DNA of 57,150 bases, from contig CATKZW010000015.1 in assembly GCA_949841465.1 (NCBI GenBank), positions 1 to 57,150 of the forward strand. The letters are read 5' to 3'. Source of the DNA: an uncultured Oscillospiraceae bacterium (GTDB lineage: Bacteria; Bacillota; Clostridia; Oscillospirales; Oscillospiraceae). This document shows, piece by piece, positions 24,834-32,282 of this stretch. Made by a program: the position numbers and the translations under genes. Each line of letters opens with the position of its first letter. The stretch's first letter is position 1. The notes beneath the pieces were generated by a model, which worked only from the letters and a program-made list of their open reading frames with translations, was not told where the DNA came from and searched no databases.

Positions 24834-25376
24834 TCAACCCCGGGTAACCAGGGCCTGATAGAGCTGGACCATGTAAGACCAGGTGGCCCGGTCCAGCACG
24901 CCGGTGATAGGCAGCCCGGCGAGGCGCTGCACCTCCCGGATGTTGCTGTGGGTCTCGCCGTCGTTGCAGCTGTTCATCTGGCAGAGGCTGAAGTTGGTCA
25001 TCACTTTCGTCAGGGAGACGAACATAGCCTGGACGATGAGCATGGGCTCGCTCTCCGCACCTTCGGCGGTGGTGTAGGAGCCGCTGGGCAGCACATTCAG
25101 CGGGGGAGGGCTGCCATAGAGCAGCTCCACCTGGAAATAGGCCACCCGGATGGCGTCCCAGGTGTTCAGGTTCACCACGCCGTTGACGGGGATATTGTAC
25201 TCCCTCTGGAAGACCATGACGGCCTCCAGGGTGCGCTCGCCGAACACGCCGTCCACCGCCAGACGGACCAGACGGCTGTTGTGGATGGCCAGCTGGTTAA
25301 GCATGTATTGAAGGGAGCGAACGGGTTGGCCGCTGTGCTGGGCCTCGTTCAGTTCAGGTGTGCTGAGATCATTCAT
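24834..25376 (-). CDS. Protein with two peptidoglycan-binding domains
   Basis: A 180-residue protein composed of two PG_binding_1 modules: LQYMLNQLAIHN ... VDGVFGERTLEAVMVFQREYNIPVNGVVNLNTWDAI (residues 25-80) and a more divergent second one ending GLPITGVLDRATWSYMVQLY. There is no signal peptide, so it may act in the mother cell or be released on lysis, as for spore cortex proteins. It is the last gene of a three-gene operon with the SpoIID-like protein just upstream (17-base gap). Confidence 0.88.
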   Translation of the reverse strand: MNDLSTPELNEAQHSGQPVRSLQYMLNQLAIHNSRLVRLAVDGVFGERTLEAVMVFQREYNIPVNGVVNLNTWDAIRVAYFQVELLYGSPPPLNVLPSGSYTTAEGAESEPMLIVQAMFVSLTKVMTNFSLCQMNSCNDGETHSNIREVQRLAGLPITGVLDRATWSYMVQLYQALVTRG

Positions 25377-25393
25377 AAATATGTCCCTTCCTT

Positions 25394-26578
25394 TCAGGCG
25401 TTCGAGCTTCCATAGGTCAGGTTGTAGCCCGGGAATTGGCCCGCCTGCACCGACTGCCGGATCTGCTGAGTCCCAGTGGGCAGGTTGGCTCCAGCCAGAG
25501 CGGTGCGGGCGATGCCGAGATATTCGTCGTAGATATGCTGCCAGGTGGTCTGGTCCACTATGCCGGTGACGGGCAGGCCGAACCGGCCCTGGACAGTATT
25601 GACGGCGGCGGCGGTTTTGGGGCCGAAGATGCCGTCGATGGCCAGGACGGGCACGTTGGAGCTAAACTGGCCGATGATGGAGATGAAGTATTGCAGGGCG
25701 GAGACGGAGATGCCGGTGCTGCCCTCCCGAAGGGTGACGCCGGCGGAGGGGCCCTGGATCTGGGTGTAGGGCTGTCCCTCGCTCACCAGCTCCGATAGAT
25801 TGGTGACCCCTACGTAGAGGAATACCATCTTATACCAGGTGGCTTGCCCCACGATACCGTCCGGGGTCAGGTTGAATATGCGCTGGAACTGCTTTACTGC
25901 CTCCTCGGTCTGTGCGCCGAACACACCGTCCACCGGGCTGATGCGGGGGATGGCGGGATAGTTGCGGGAGATGCGGTTGAGCATCACCTGAATCACCGTG
26001 ATATAGTTGCCGGAGGAGCCATTTTGCAGAGGATAGCCGGGGTAGGAGTAGGCGATGTTCCGGATAGGGGCGTTGGACACCAGCTCGATATTGTCGCCAT
26101 AGTAATGACGGAGGATTTCGAGGTAAGAGCTGCCTTGGCGGGCCAGTGCTTCGCTGCCCCATTGGGAAAGCCCATCGCAGGTGACGGTAGTTCCGTTGCA
26201 GAACCGGGCGGACAGGGGCTCCACGAAGCCCTTGCGGCGGATGTAGGTCGTGAACAGTTCATCCACCAGATTTGCCACATTGTCGAATATGCTGCGGCCC
26301 TTGATGAACTTCTGGTCGTTCATGGTGGAGCCTGTGATGTCAAAGTCGTATCCCCGGCTGGGGTAATATTCTGTGTACACCCGGTTGAGGGCGAAGGAAA
26401 TCTGGGCCAGGATATTGGCCCGGAGGGCGGCCTCCGGCCAGGTGGGGTAGACCTCACTGGAGGCTACGTTCTTGATGTAGTCAGGGAAAGAGACGGTAAC
26501 GTTCTCCGCCCATTGATCGGCCGGGCCGGTGTGGACCGTGATCGTCTGGGGTATGTAGGGTGTGACAGTGACAGGCAT
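25394..26578 (-). CDS. SpoIID/LytB-like protein with two peptidoglycan-binding domains
   Basis: A 394-residue protein. The N-terminal half shows the SpoIID/LytB pattern: ALRANILAQISFALNR, then FCNGTTVTCDGLSQWGSEALA and YLEILRHYYGDNIEL. Two PG_binding_1 modules follow (SPVDGVFGAQTEEAVKQFQ near residue 240; AIDGIFGPKTAAAVNTVQ near residue 340). SpoIID relatives cleave glycan strands in the engulfing mother cell, so a role in spore cortex or wall remodelling is likely. No signal peptide is visible. GGAGG lies properly before ATG 26578; a GTG seven codons upstream is less likely. Confidence 0.87.
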   Translation of the reverse strand: MPVTVTPYIPQTITVHTGPADQWAENVTVSFPDYIKNVASSEVYPTWPEAALRANILAQISFALNRVYTEYYPSRGYDFDITGSTMNDQKFIKGRSIFDNVANLVDELFTTYIRRKGFVEPLSARFCNGTTVTCDGLSQWGSEALARQGSSYLEILRHYYGDNIELVSNAPIRNIAYSYPGYPLQNGSSGNYITVIQVMLNRISRNYPAIPRISPVDGVFGAQTEEAVKQFQRIFNLTPDGIVGQATWYKMVFLYVGVTNLSELVSEGQPYTQIQGPSAGVTLREGSTGISVSALQYFISIIGQFSSNVPVLAIDGIFGPKTAAAVNTVQGRFGLPVTGIVDQTTWQHIYDEYLGIARTALAGANLPTGTQQIRQSVQAGQFPGYNLTYGSSNA

Positions 26579-26609
26579 AGAGACCTCCTTATTTGACACT
26601 TACAGCGCG

Positions 26610-26999
26610 TCACAGCGGCTGAGGGGTGACCACCACCGGCTCAGCGGCATTGTCTCCGCCGGCAGGCTGGGGCAGGGGGACCAAGGGGACATTCTGCACC
26701 GTCTCCACGCCCGGAAACACCTGGAGCTGCTCGAAGGTGGCCAGAAAGTATTCCGGGTGCTCCACCACCAGGGAGTAGTTGGAGAAGGGCGTGGCCTGAC
26801 CTGGGCTCATGCCCAGAGATTCGTCGGGAGCCTCCAGCTCAAATGGCTTGGTGCCGCCGCTCTCATCGGTGGTCTGGATGGAAAAAACTTTGTGGCGGCC
26901 GTCCTCGGTGCGGCTGGAGATGATGACGGTGGCGCCGGACACAGGCAGCTGGGCCTGGGAGGTAAAGGTGCGGACAACGAGGGAACCGGTTTGAGGCAT
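26610..26999 (-). CDS. Small beta-sandwich protein (carboxypeptidase regulatory-like domain)
   Basis: A 129-residue protein. SLVVRTFTSQAQLPVSGATVII at its start matches the pattern of CarboxypepD_reg or similar Ig-like beta sandwiches, followed by a TTDESG turn and a Pro-rich C-terminus (PQPAGGDNAAEPVVVTPQP). AAGGAGG precedes the ATG. First gene of the operon with the SpoIID-like and PG-binding proteins, so it may help position them on wall material. Assignment of the fold is by pattern only. Confidence 0.7.
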   Translation of the reverse strand: MPQTGSLVVRTFTSQAQLPVSGATVIISSRTEDGRHKVFSIQTTDESGGTKPFELEAPDESLGMSPGQATPFSNYSLVVEHPEYFLATFEQLQVFPGVETVQNVPLVPLPQPAGGDNAAEPVVVTPQPL

Positions 27000-27028
27000 G
27001 GATGCTTCCTCCTTGATGCGATATGGTA

Positions 27029-27056
27029 TAGCTTATGCGGGCAGGCGGATCATTGT
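27029..27056 (-). promoter_or_regulatory. Possible mother-cell sigma (SigK/SigE-like) promoter of the wall-remodelling operon
   Basis: On the minus strand CATAAGCTA (27037-27029) matches the CATANNNTA -10 pattern of mother-cell sigma factors, with AC exactly 17 bp upstream (27056-27055), as in SigK promoters. No convincing vegetative promoter is visible in this gap on that strand. Confidence 0.4.
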
Positions 27057-27075
27057 GATTCGTGCGGGAATCAAT

Positions 27076-27104
27076 TTGACAAATAAGTTGAGATGGAGTA
27101 GAAT
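27076..27104 (+). promoter_or_regulatory. Strong promoter of rex
   Basis: TTGACA at 27076-27081, 17-bp spacer, TAGAAT at 27099-27104. The transcript should begin near 27111, so the ATG at 27111 would be leaderless and the start near 27141 is preferred. Confidence 0.85.
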
Positions 27105-27140
27105 AAACTGATGAATTTTGAAGCAAGGAACGATTGCGTG

Positions 27141-27779
27141 ATGAAAAAAGACAAAATATCCTCTGCGGTTATCCGCCGTCTGCCCCGGTATTACCGGCAT
27201 CTGGACGAGCTGCTCCGGGCCGGGACAGTGCGCATTTCCTCTAGCTCACTGGCCAAATCCATGGGGCTCACCGCCTCTCAGATTCGGCAGGACCTGTCCT
27301 GCTTCGGCGGTTTTGGTCAGCAGGGCTACGGCTATAATGTGGAACGGCTGTGCTCTGAGGTGGCGGATATCCTGGGCATGAACCGGGACCACACCGTAGC
27401 CATTCTGGGGGCAGGGAATCTAGGCCGGGCGCTGATGGAGAACTTCCCATTTACATACAATGGATTCCGCCTGGTGGCCGCCTTCGATGTGGACCCGTCC
27501 CTGGTGGGGACCCAACTCAGCGGCACTCCGGTGTACCATGTGGACGGTCTGGAGAACTATCTGCGGGACAATCCGGTGAGCGTGTGTGTGCTCACCGTCC
27601 CGGCGGGGGTGGCGGAGGTCACAGCCCGACGGGCGGCAGCCTGCGGCGTGGCAGGCATCTGGAATTTTACCAACGTGGAGCTGCCCCAGCAGGACATGCC
27701 CGATGTTCAGATTGAGGACGTTCATTTTGCTGACAGCCTGCTCACCCTGAGCTATATGATTTCTGAGGAGACGCCATGA
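27141..27779 (+). CDS. rex: Redox-sensing transcriptional repressor Rex
   Basis: A 212-residue dimeric repressor that senses the NADH/NAD ratio and controls fermentation and respiration genes. The N-terminal winged helix (SSAVIRRLPRYYRHLDELL ... SLAKSMGLTASQIRQDLSCFGGFG) is followed by the NADH-binding Rossmann domain (AILGAGNLGRALMEN, AAFDVDPSLVG). MKKDKIS at 27141 is the usual Rex start; GTG 27138 is possible, and the in-frame ATG 27111 coincides with the expected transcription start. Its stop overlaps the start of the S-layer protein gene (ATGA). Confidence 0.96.
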   Translation: MKKDKISSAVIRRLPRYYRHLDELLRAGTVRISSSSLAKSMGLTASQIRQDLSCFGGFGQQGYGYNVERLCSEVADILGMNRDHTVAILGAGNLGRALMENFPFTYNGFRLVAAFDVDPSLVGTQLSGTPVYHVDGLENYLRDNPVSVCVLTVPAGVAEVTARRAAACGVAGIWNFTNVELPQQDMPDVQIEDVHFADSLLTLSYMISEETP

Positions 27780-28834
27780 AAAAAAAGCTACTGGCCGGTG
27801 CGCTGGCGCTGGCAATCCTGACGGGCGGTACGGTGCTGGCTTCCGCCGGAAGCCAGTCCCAGGCGCTGGTCTCCCTCAGCTACCTCACCGGAACCTTCTG
27901 GAATGATTTGAAGGCCATTGTCAAACAGGATGTGGACCGGAACACTGCGGGTCTGCTCAACGAGGCTGCGGCCCAGGCGGGGCAGACCGGGAGTGCATCC
28001 GGTTCCGGATTCGTTTCCTACACCAGCGTCAACGGGGACGTGGTCACAGGGACCCTGGGCTCCGGGCTCATCTGGACCTCCGGGAGCGGCATGGTGCGCG
28101 GTGGAACGCTGGTGGATGCTACCGCAGGGGCGGAGATAGGCATCGGCAGCGGGCTGACCCCGGGCCACCGCTACCTGGCAGGGACGGAGGTAACGCTGGT
28201 GGTGTCCTCCCAAACCGCTCAGTGGATGGGGGAGGGACAGTGGACGGTGTCCGCCGGAGATCCGGTGGTCGATCCGCCGGTGGCCATGTCCTTCACCGAT
28301 GTGGCCCAGAGCGCGTGGTACTATAACGATGTGGCCTATGTATATGAGCACAAGCTGTTTGACGGCGTTACGAGCGCCAGCTTCAGCCCGTCTGGTAAGA
28401 TGCAGCGGTGTATGATGACCACGGTGCTCCACCGCCTGGCAGGGAAGCCGCCGGTGGGCTATATCCTCCTGTTCAGCGACATTCCGGACGGCCAGTGGTA
28501 CACGGAAGGCACCATTTGGGCGGGTCAGCGGAATGTGGTGACCGGCGTGGGGGACGGCAGGTTCAGCCCCTTTGCCAACATCACCCGTCAGGAAATCGCC
28601 GTGATCCTCTACCGTTATGCCGGGCAGATGGGGTACAATGTGAGCCAGTCCGCCGACCTGTCCGGATTTGGGGACAGCCAGTCGGTGGCCGCCTGGGGAC
28701 GGGAGGCCGTCTCCTGGGCGGTGGGTGTAGGCATCCTCAACGGAAGCAATGGCCTGTTGCTGCCCTATGGGGACGCTACCCGGGCGGAGGTGTCCGCCAT
28801 GCTCCACCGTTTTGCGGTTTGGAGCGGAGCATAA
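27776..28834 (+). CDS. Secreted protein with three S-layer homology domains
   Basis: A 352-residue exported protein. A signal peptide (KKKLLAGALALAILTGGTVLASAG) precedes a beta-rich N-terminal domain (SYTSVNGDVVTGTLGSGLIW) and three SLH repeats from about residue 180: FTDVAQSAWYYNDVAYVYEH, FSDIPDGQWYTEGTIWAGQR and FGDSQSVAAWGREAVSWAVG, each followed by the F-P...TR-E/M pattern. SLH domains bind pyruvylated wall polymers, anchoring the protein to the cell surface. The N-terminal domain is not recognised. It is translationally coupled to rex, an unusual pairing. Confidence 0.92.
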   Translation: MKKKLLAGALALAILTGGTVLASAGSQSQALVSLSYLTGTFWNDLKAIVKQDVDRNTAGLLNEAAAQAGQTGSASGSGFVSYTSVNGDVVTGTLGSGLIWTSGSGMVRGGTLVDATAGAEIGIGSGLTPGHRYLAGTEVTLVVSSQTAQWMGEGQWTVSAGDPVVDPPVAMSFTDVAQSAWYYNDVAYVYEHKLFDGVTSASFSPSGKMQRCMMTTVLHRLAGKPPVGYILLFSDIPDGQWYTEGTIWAGQRNVVTGVGDGRFSPFANITRQEIAVILYRYAGQMGYNVSQSADLSGFGDSQSVAAWGREAVSWAVGVGILNGSNGLLLPYGDATRAEVSAMLHRFAVWSGA

Positions 28835-28842
28835 GAGCATTG

Positions 28843-28875
28843 ATCGCCGCCGGATGCCCAGCCTCCGGCGGCGAT
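28843..28875 (+). terminator. Strong hairpin after the SLH gene
   Basis: ATCGCCGCCGGA and TCCGGCGGCGAT form a perfect 12-bp GC-rich stem around nine bases. The following T run is short (ATGCTTTGC), so termination may be imperfect. Confidence 0.7.
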
Positions 28876-28916
28876 ATGCTTTGCAGAAAAAATTTTGAAA
28901 AAAACGAAAAAACTAC

Positions 28917-28945
28917 TTGCATTTTTTGGAGTACTGTGGTATTAT
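28917..28945 (+). promoter_or_regulatory. Promoter of tRNA-Arg
   Basis: TTGCAT at 28917-28922, 17-bp spacer, TATTAT at 28940-28945, 22 bases before the mature tRNA 5' end. Confidence 0.85.
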
Positions 28946-28967
28946 AAACAAGATCTAAGGAGCATAT

Positions 28968-29044
28968 GCGGCTGTAGCTCAGCTGGATAGAGTGTTTGGC
29001 TACGAACCAAAAGGTCGGGGGTTCGAATCCCTTCAGCCGTACCA
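28968..29044 (+). tRNA. tRNA-Arg (anticodon ACG)
   Basis: A 77-base cloverleaf with encoded CCA (29042-29044). Acceptor stem GCGGCTG/CAGCCGT (one G-T pair), D arm GCTC...GAGT, anticodon stem TTTGG/CCAAA with loop CTACGAA (anticodon ACG, read as inosine-CG for CGN arginine codons), and T arm with TTCGAAT. It has its own promoter and terminator. Confidence 0.97.
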
Positions 29045-29047
29045 ATG

Positions 29048-29082
29048 AAGTCTGCAGATTTCTCATCGAAATCTGCAGACTT
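29048..29082 (+). terminator. Terminator of tRNA-Arg
   Basis: AAGTCTGCAGATTTC and GAAATCTGCAGACTT form a perfect 15-bp stem around TCATC, three bases after the tRNA CCA end, followed by a moderately T-rich tract. Confidence 0.85.
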
Positions 29083-29120
29083 TCGTCCTTTATCCGACGC
29101 ATCTTTTTTGCTAATGTTAC

Positions 29121-29163
29121 AAAGAAGAGAGGTCATTTCAACGTGAAATGACCTCTCTTCTTT
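29121..29163. repeat. Perfect 20-bp inverted repeat with a three-base loop
   Basis: AAAGAAGAGAGGTCATTTCA (29121-29140) and its exact reverse complement (29144-29163) around ACG. It has A/T runs at both ends, so it could terminate transcription in either direction, yet the tRNA already has its own terminator 40 bases upstream. It may belong to an untranslated small RNA or be a remnant mobile repeat. Confidence 0.8.
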
Positions 29164-29316
29164 ACGATTGTGCCGCTTTTGAGTTTCGCTGAGTTGTGAT
29201 TGCATCCTTATTTTAATACGTTACGATGGCAAAAAAACAAAAAATACCTGCTTTGAATCTCTTTGTGCGGCACATAATGAGTCACGGGGAACATGAAGAA
29301 AAAGCAGGAGGCATAT

Positions 29317-29778
29317 ATGATGAAACTGAAATATTTTGCTCTTTCCGCTGCCCTTGTCATGGCGCTGGCCCTGACGGGATGCTCGGCGAACCGGGACAAC
29401 CACAGCGACGCGCCTGACACACCCTCGAATAGCGTGACGCCCAGCAGCGGCGTTCAGAACAGCAGCCGTGTGGACGACGACATCCGGAACAGCGCCGACG
29501 TCGACCACAACGACAACGATCGCAACAGCCCTGGTGTGGGAGCAGGCAACGATGCCATGCAGGGCGGCGGTGCGGGCGGCACCAACGATCTGAACAATGA
29601 CGGTCTCCCTGACGGCAGCGGCACCGGAAACAACGGCACCACCGGCTCCGTTGGCCAAGCAGCGGACGACATCGGCCGTGCGGCGGGCGATCTGGCCCAG
29701 GGTGCCGGCAATGTGGTACGGGACGCTGGTGACGCGATCGGCAACGCCGCCAACGATGTTGGGAACGCCATGCGCTAA
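29317..29778 (+). CDS. Low-complexity lipoprotein
   Basis: A 153-residue lipoprotein. The signal peptide MMKLKYFALSAALVMALALTGC ends in a lipobox LTGC. The remainder is Asn, Asp, Gly, Ser and Ala: a Ser/Asp-rich half (NRDNHSDAPDTPSNS ...) and a C-terminal half of repeated AxDxxGRAAGDLAQGAGN-like units that predict an amphipathic helix. No catalytic motif. It is probably a surface or spore-envelope structural protein. GGAGG precedes ATG 29317, and ATG 29320 also fits. It is a single-gene unit closed by the terminator downstream. Confidence 0.8.
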   Translation: MMKLKYFALSAALVMALALTGCSANRDNHSDAPDTPSNSVTPSSGVQNSSRVDDDIRNSADVDHNDNDRNSPGVGAGNDAMQGGGAGGTNDLNNDGLPDGSGTGNNGTTGSVGQAADDIGRAAGDLAQGAGNVVRDAGDAIGNAANDVGNAMR

Positions 29779-29784
29779 ATGAAG

Positions 29785-29825
29785 CAGGGCGGCTGGGTTA
29801 TCTCCCGGCCGCCCTGTGGCTTTTA
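29785..29825 (+). terminator. Terminator after the lipoprotein gene
   Basis: CAGGGCGGCTGGG pairs with CCCGGCCGCCCTG (one G-T pair) around TTATCT, followed by TGGCTTTTATT. Confidence 0.85.
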
Positions 29826-30032
29826 TTAGAGCAAGATGCTGAATTTTCCGTTGAAACGCTGCATCCTCAGCGCGACGGAGCAACACTTGAAGCGGCTCAC
29901 GTCCATCAGAACGGAAACGTCCCGGCTATAGGTGCCGGAGGCAGGGAAGAGGGTGGAGCCGTCCGAACCTTTGACATCAAAATCAATTGTGCCGGAGTTC
30001 GTCTCAATTTCAATAAGGAGCTTGGAATACTT
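29826..30032 (-). pseudogene. 5'-truncated fragment of an unknown beta-rich protein
   Basis: A 68-residue open frame on the minus strand ends at 29826. It begins right after an in-frame TAA (30035-30033) and has no plausible start codon near its 5' end. The sequence reads as a good domain (LLIEIETNSGTIDFDVKGSDG, GTYSRDVSVLMDVSRF, MQRFNGKFSILL) with alternating beta strands, so it looks like the C-terminus of a larger secreted protein whose front part was lost. Family not recognised. Confidence 0.45.
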
Positions 30033-30091
30033 TTAAGAATTACAAAATTTCGATGCTAAAGGCCGGATGTACATGGAACATACCTCCCCGC

Positions 30092-31237
30092 TTAGAGCGC
30101 CAATCCGATATATTTTTCCATTATGTCCAAATGGCCTATACCGCCTGGCTCTTCGCCCACCTTGCAGAATCCGTGGGAGTGATAGAATTTCTTTGCCCGT
30201 TCGTTCTCCGGTGCACAGCGCAGCCGCAGCAGCTGCCGTCCCATGGCCCGGTAAGTGCACACCGCCTGCCCCAACAGCTGGACACCCAGGCCCTTGGAGC
30301 GAAACTCCGGCGCCACATAAAAGAAGGGGACCCGGCCAATCTGCTGTTCCGCCTCCTGCCGCCAGTCCATCTGAAGCATGCCCACTGGGGTGTCACCCAG
30401 AAGGGCCAGAAGGACGCAGTTTTCATTTTGCGCACTATTTTGCTCTGCTACGGCCAGGAATTTCTCCCCATCAAAACCGTCCATCATGCCATGGCTGGCC
30501 TGCCAGCCATCCCGGCGAGCCGCTATGTACTGCTCTTTTTCCTGGGGCAGGAGCAGCGGACGAAACCGCAGGGCGTTACGTTCCATGCCCGCAATGCCAT
30601 AGGAGATGCTGGCCTTGGGGATATCGGAGTTGGGAAGGTGGCTTTCATCGTTATAGTAGTACACCCGGATCTGTCCGTTTTCCGCTTCCAGACGGGCCAC
30701 ACTGGTGTTGTTGCCCAGCGGGATCTGGCACATCTGCTCCGGCTCAAGACCCAAAAAGGCAGACAGCCCCGCCCGGATGGCACACCCGTGGGACACCACC
30801 GCCACCGTCTGGTCCGGATGGGCGGCGGCAATGCGGGTCAGAGAGGCAACCATTCGTTGGCGTACATGGGAAAAAGTCTCGCTGCCCTCCACCTGCCAGC
30901 TGGGATCGCAATTGAGGAAGGCGGTGAGGCTCTCCCGGTGGTCGTAAAGCAGCTGCCCCCAGGGCACATCCTCCCACACGCCCGCGTCGATCTCCCGCAG
31001 GCCCGGGTCCACCCGCAGGGTAAGTCCCCGGGGACGGTAGATGGCCCCGGCAGTGGACATGGCCCGATAGAGGTCGCTGGAATAGACCGCGTCAAAGTGG
31101 ACGCCGTCAAACCGTTTTTCCAGCGCCTTGACCTGTTCCCGGCCCTTGAGGGTGAGCAGGCCGTTGTGCCAGCTATGGCATCGGCGGTAGAGATTGCCCT
31201 CCGCCTGACCGTGGCGTATGAGATAAATGGTAGACAT
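30092..31237 (-). CDS. Histidine-phosphatase / GNAT acetyltransferase fusion
   Basis: A 381-residue two-domain protein. Residues 1-200 are a phosphoglycerate mutase-like histidine phosphatase: YLIRHGQAEGN holds the phosphohistidine (RHG), DAVYSSDLYRAMSTA the second arginine site, LREIDAGVWED the acid, and VVSHGCAIRAG the second histidine. Residues 215-381 are a GNAT domain with FYVAPEFRSKGLGVQLLGQAV and ENERAKKFYHSHGF. The two activities are joined by a basic linker. It lies 22 bases downstream of pyrD and may be the last gene of the pyr operon, hinting at a nucleotide or phosphosugar substrate. Confidence 0.9.
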   Translation of the reverse strand: MSTIYLIRHGQAEGNLYRRCHSWHNGLLTLKGREQVKALEKRFDGVHFDAVYSSDLYRAMSTAGAIYRPRGLTLRVDPGLREIDAGVWEDVPWGQLLYDHRESLTAFLNCDPSWQVEGSETFSHVRQRMVASLTRIAAAHPDQTVAVVSHGCAIRAGLSAFLGLEPEQMCQIPLGNNTSVARLEAENGQIRVYYYNDESHLPNSDIPKASISYGIAGMERNALRFRPLLLPQEKEQYIAARRDGWQASHGMMDGFDGEKFLAVAEQNSAQNENCVLLALLGDTPVGMLQMDWRQEAEQQIGRVPFFYVAPEFRSKGLGVQLLGQAVCTYRAMGRQLLRLRCAPENERAKKFYHSHGFCKVGEEPGGIGHLDIMEKYIGLAL

Positions 31238-31259
31238 TATGATGCTCCTTCTTTCTGTG

Positions 31260-32282
31260 TTACCAGGGTTTTACGCCGCCCGTGAGCTGGCTGACCGCAG
31301 CCAAACCCTGCTTTGCCGCGATGGACGCCAAACCGTCCCGAACCTTCAAGGGGGCGTAGGGGTCGGCGAACAGGGCAGTGCCCACCGCTGCGGCAGAGGC
31401 GCCAGCCAGCATAAGCTGGGCGGCGTCTTCGCCGGAGGACACGCCGCCCATGCCCAGAATGGGGAGCTTAACAGCGGAGGCAACCTCCCACACCATGCGC
31501 ACGGCCACGGGGAGGACAGCAGGGCCGGACAGGCCGCCGGTGTTCATCTTCAAAATGGGCCGGCAGGTATTCACGTCGATCCGCATCCCCCGCAGGGTGT
31601 TGATAAGAGACAGCGCATCCGCGCCGGCATCCGCCACAGCTCTGGCGATTTCCGTGATATCGGTGACATTGGGGGAGAGCTTCACCATCACCGGGACCTT
31701 GGAATGGTATTTGGCCACTTGTGTGACCTCTGCCGCCAGCTCAGGGCGGGTACCGTAGGCCAGACCGCCCGCTTTCACATTGGGGCAGGAGATGTTGACC
31801 TCAATCATATCCACCCCGGCCTCAGACAGCTTTTCGCACATCACACCATACTCCTCCGGGGTGTTTCCCGAGATATTGGCAATGATTTTCACGTCGTATT
31901 GGCGCAGGAAGGGAAGTTCGTGTTTAATGAATGCGTCTACTCCCGGGTTTTGCAGGCCCACGGAGTTGAGAATGCCCATGGGAGTTTCGGCGATGCGAGG
32001 TGAGGGATTGCCCTCTCTTCGGTGAAGTGTTAGGCCTTTACAGCAAATGCCCCCCAACTGGGACAGATCAAAAAACTGACCATATTCCCGGCCGAAGCCG
32101 AAGGTGCCGGAGGCCACCACCACCGGATTCTTGAATGTAATGCCTGCCAAATCCACCGCCATATTAATATGGGAGGTGTCCGATGCTTCGGAGTCAGAGA
32201 GAATTCTTTCCAGCTTTTGCCCGTTTCCAGCCCGCCCTATGGACAGTTCAGGCGCAAAATGAAACTTTTCCCGCTCAGACAT
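31260..32282 (-). CDS. pyrD: Dihydroorotate dehydrogenase B, catalytic subunit
   Basis: A 340-residue FMN enzyme oxidising dihydroorotate to orotate, with electrons passing to PyrK and NAD. FKNPVVVASGTFGFG, GLTLHRREGNPSPR, NISCPNVKAGG (catalytic Cys in the S-C-P loop) and GMGGVSSGEDA are present. The family usually starts at MAVDLAGITF, which here is residue 41. However, no ribosome binding site precedes that Met, whereas GGAGG lies nine bases before ATG 32282 inside the end of pyrK. The enzyme therefore appears to carry an unusual 40-residue N-terminal extension. Confidence 0.95.
   Translation of the reverse strand: MSEREKFHFAPELSIGRAGNGQKLERILSDSEASDTSHINMAVDLAGITFKNPVVVASGTFGFGREYGQFFDLSQLGGICCKGLTLHRREGNPSPRIAETPMGILNSVGLQNPGVDAFIKHELPFLRQYDVKIIANISGNTPEEYGVMCEKLSEAGVDMIEVNISCPNVKAGGLAYGTRPELAAEVTQVAKYHSKVPVMVKLSPNVTDITEIARAVADAGADALSLINTLRGMRIDVNTCRPILKMNTGGLSGPAVLPVAVRMVWEVASAVKLPILGMGGVSSGEDAAQLMLAGASAAAVGTALFADPYAPLKVRDGLASIAAKQGLAAVSQLTGGVKPW

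Noticed and set aside
28942..29205. Open frame antisense to tRNA-Arg (ends GIRTPDLLVRSQTLYPAEL)
   Set aside because: This is the familiar false protein obtained by translating the complement of a tRNA gene; the tRNA explains the sequence.
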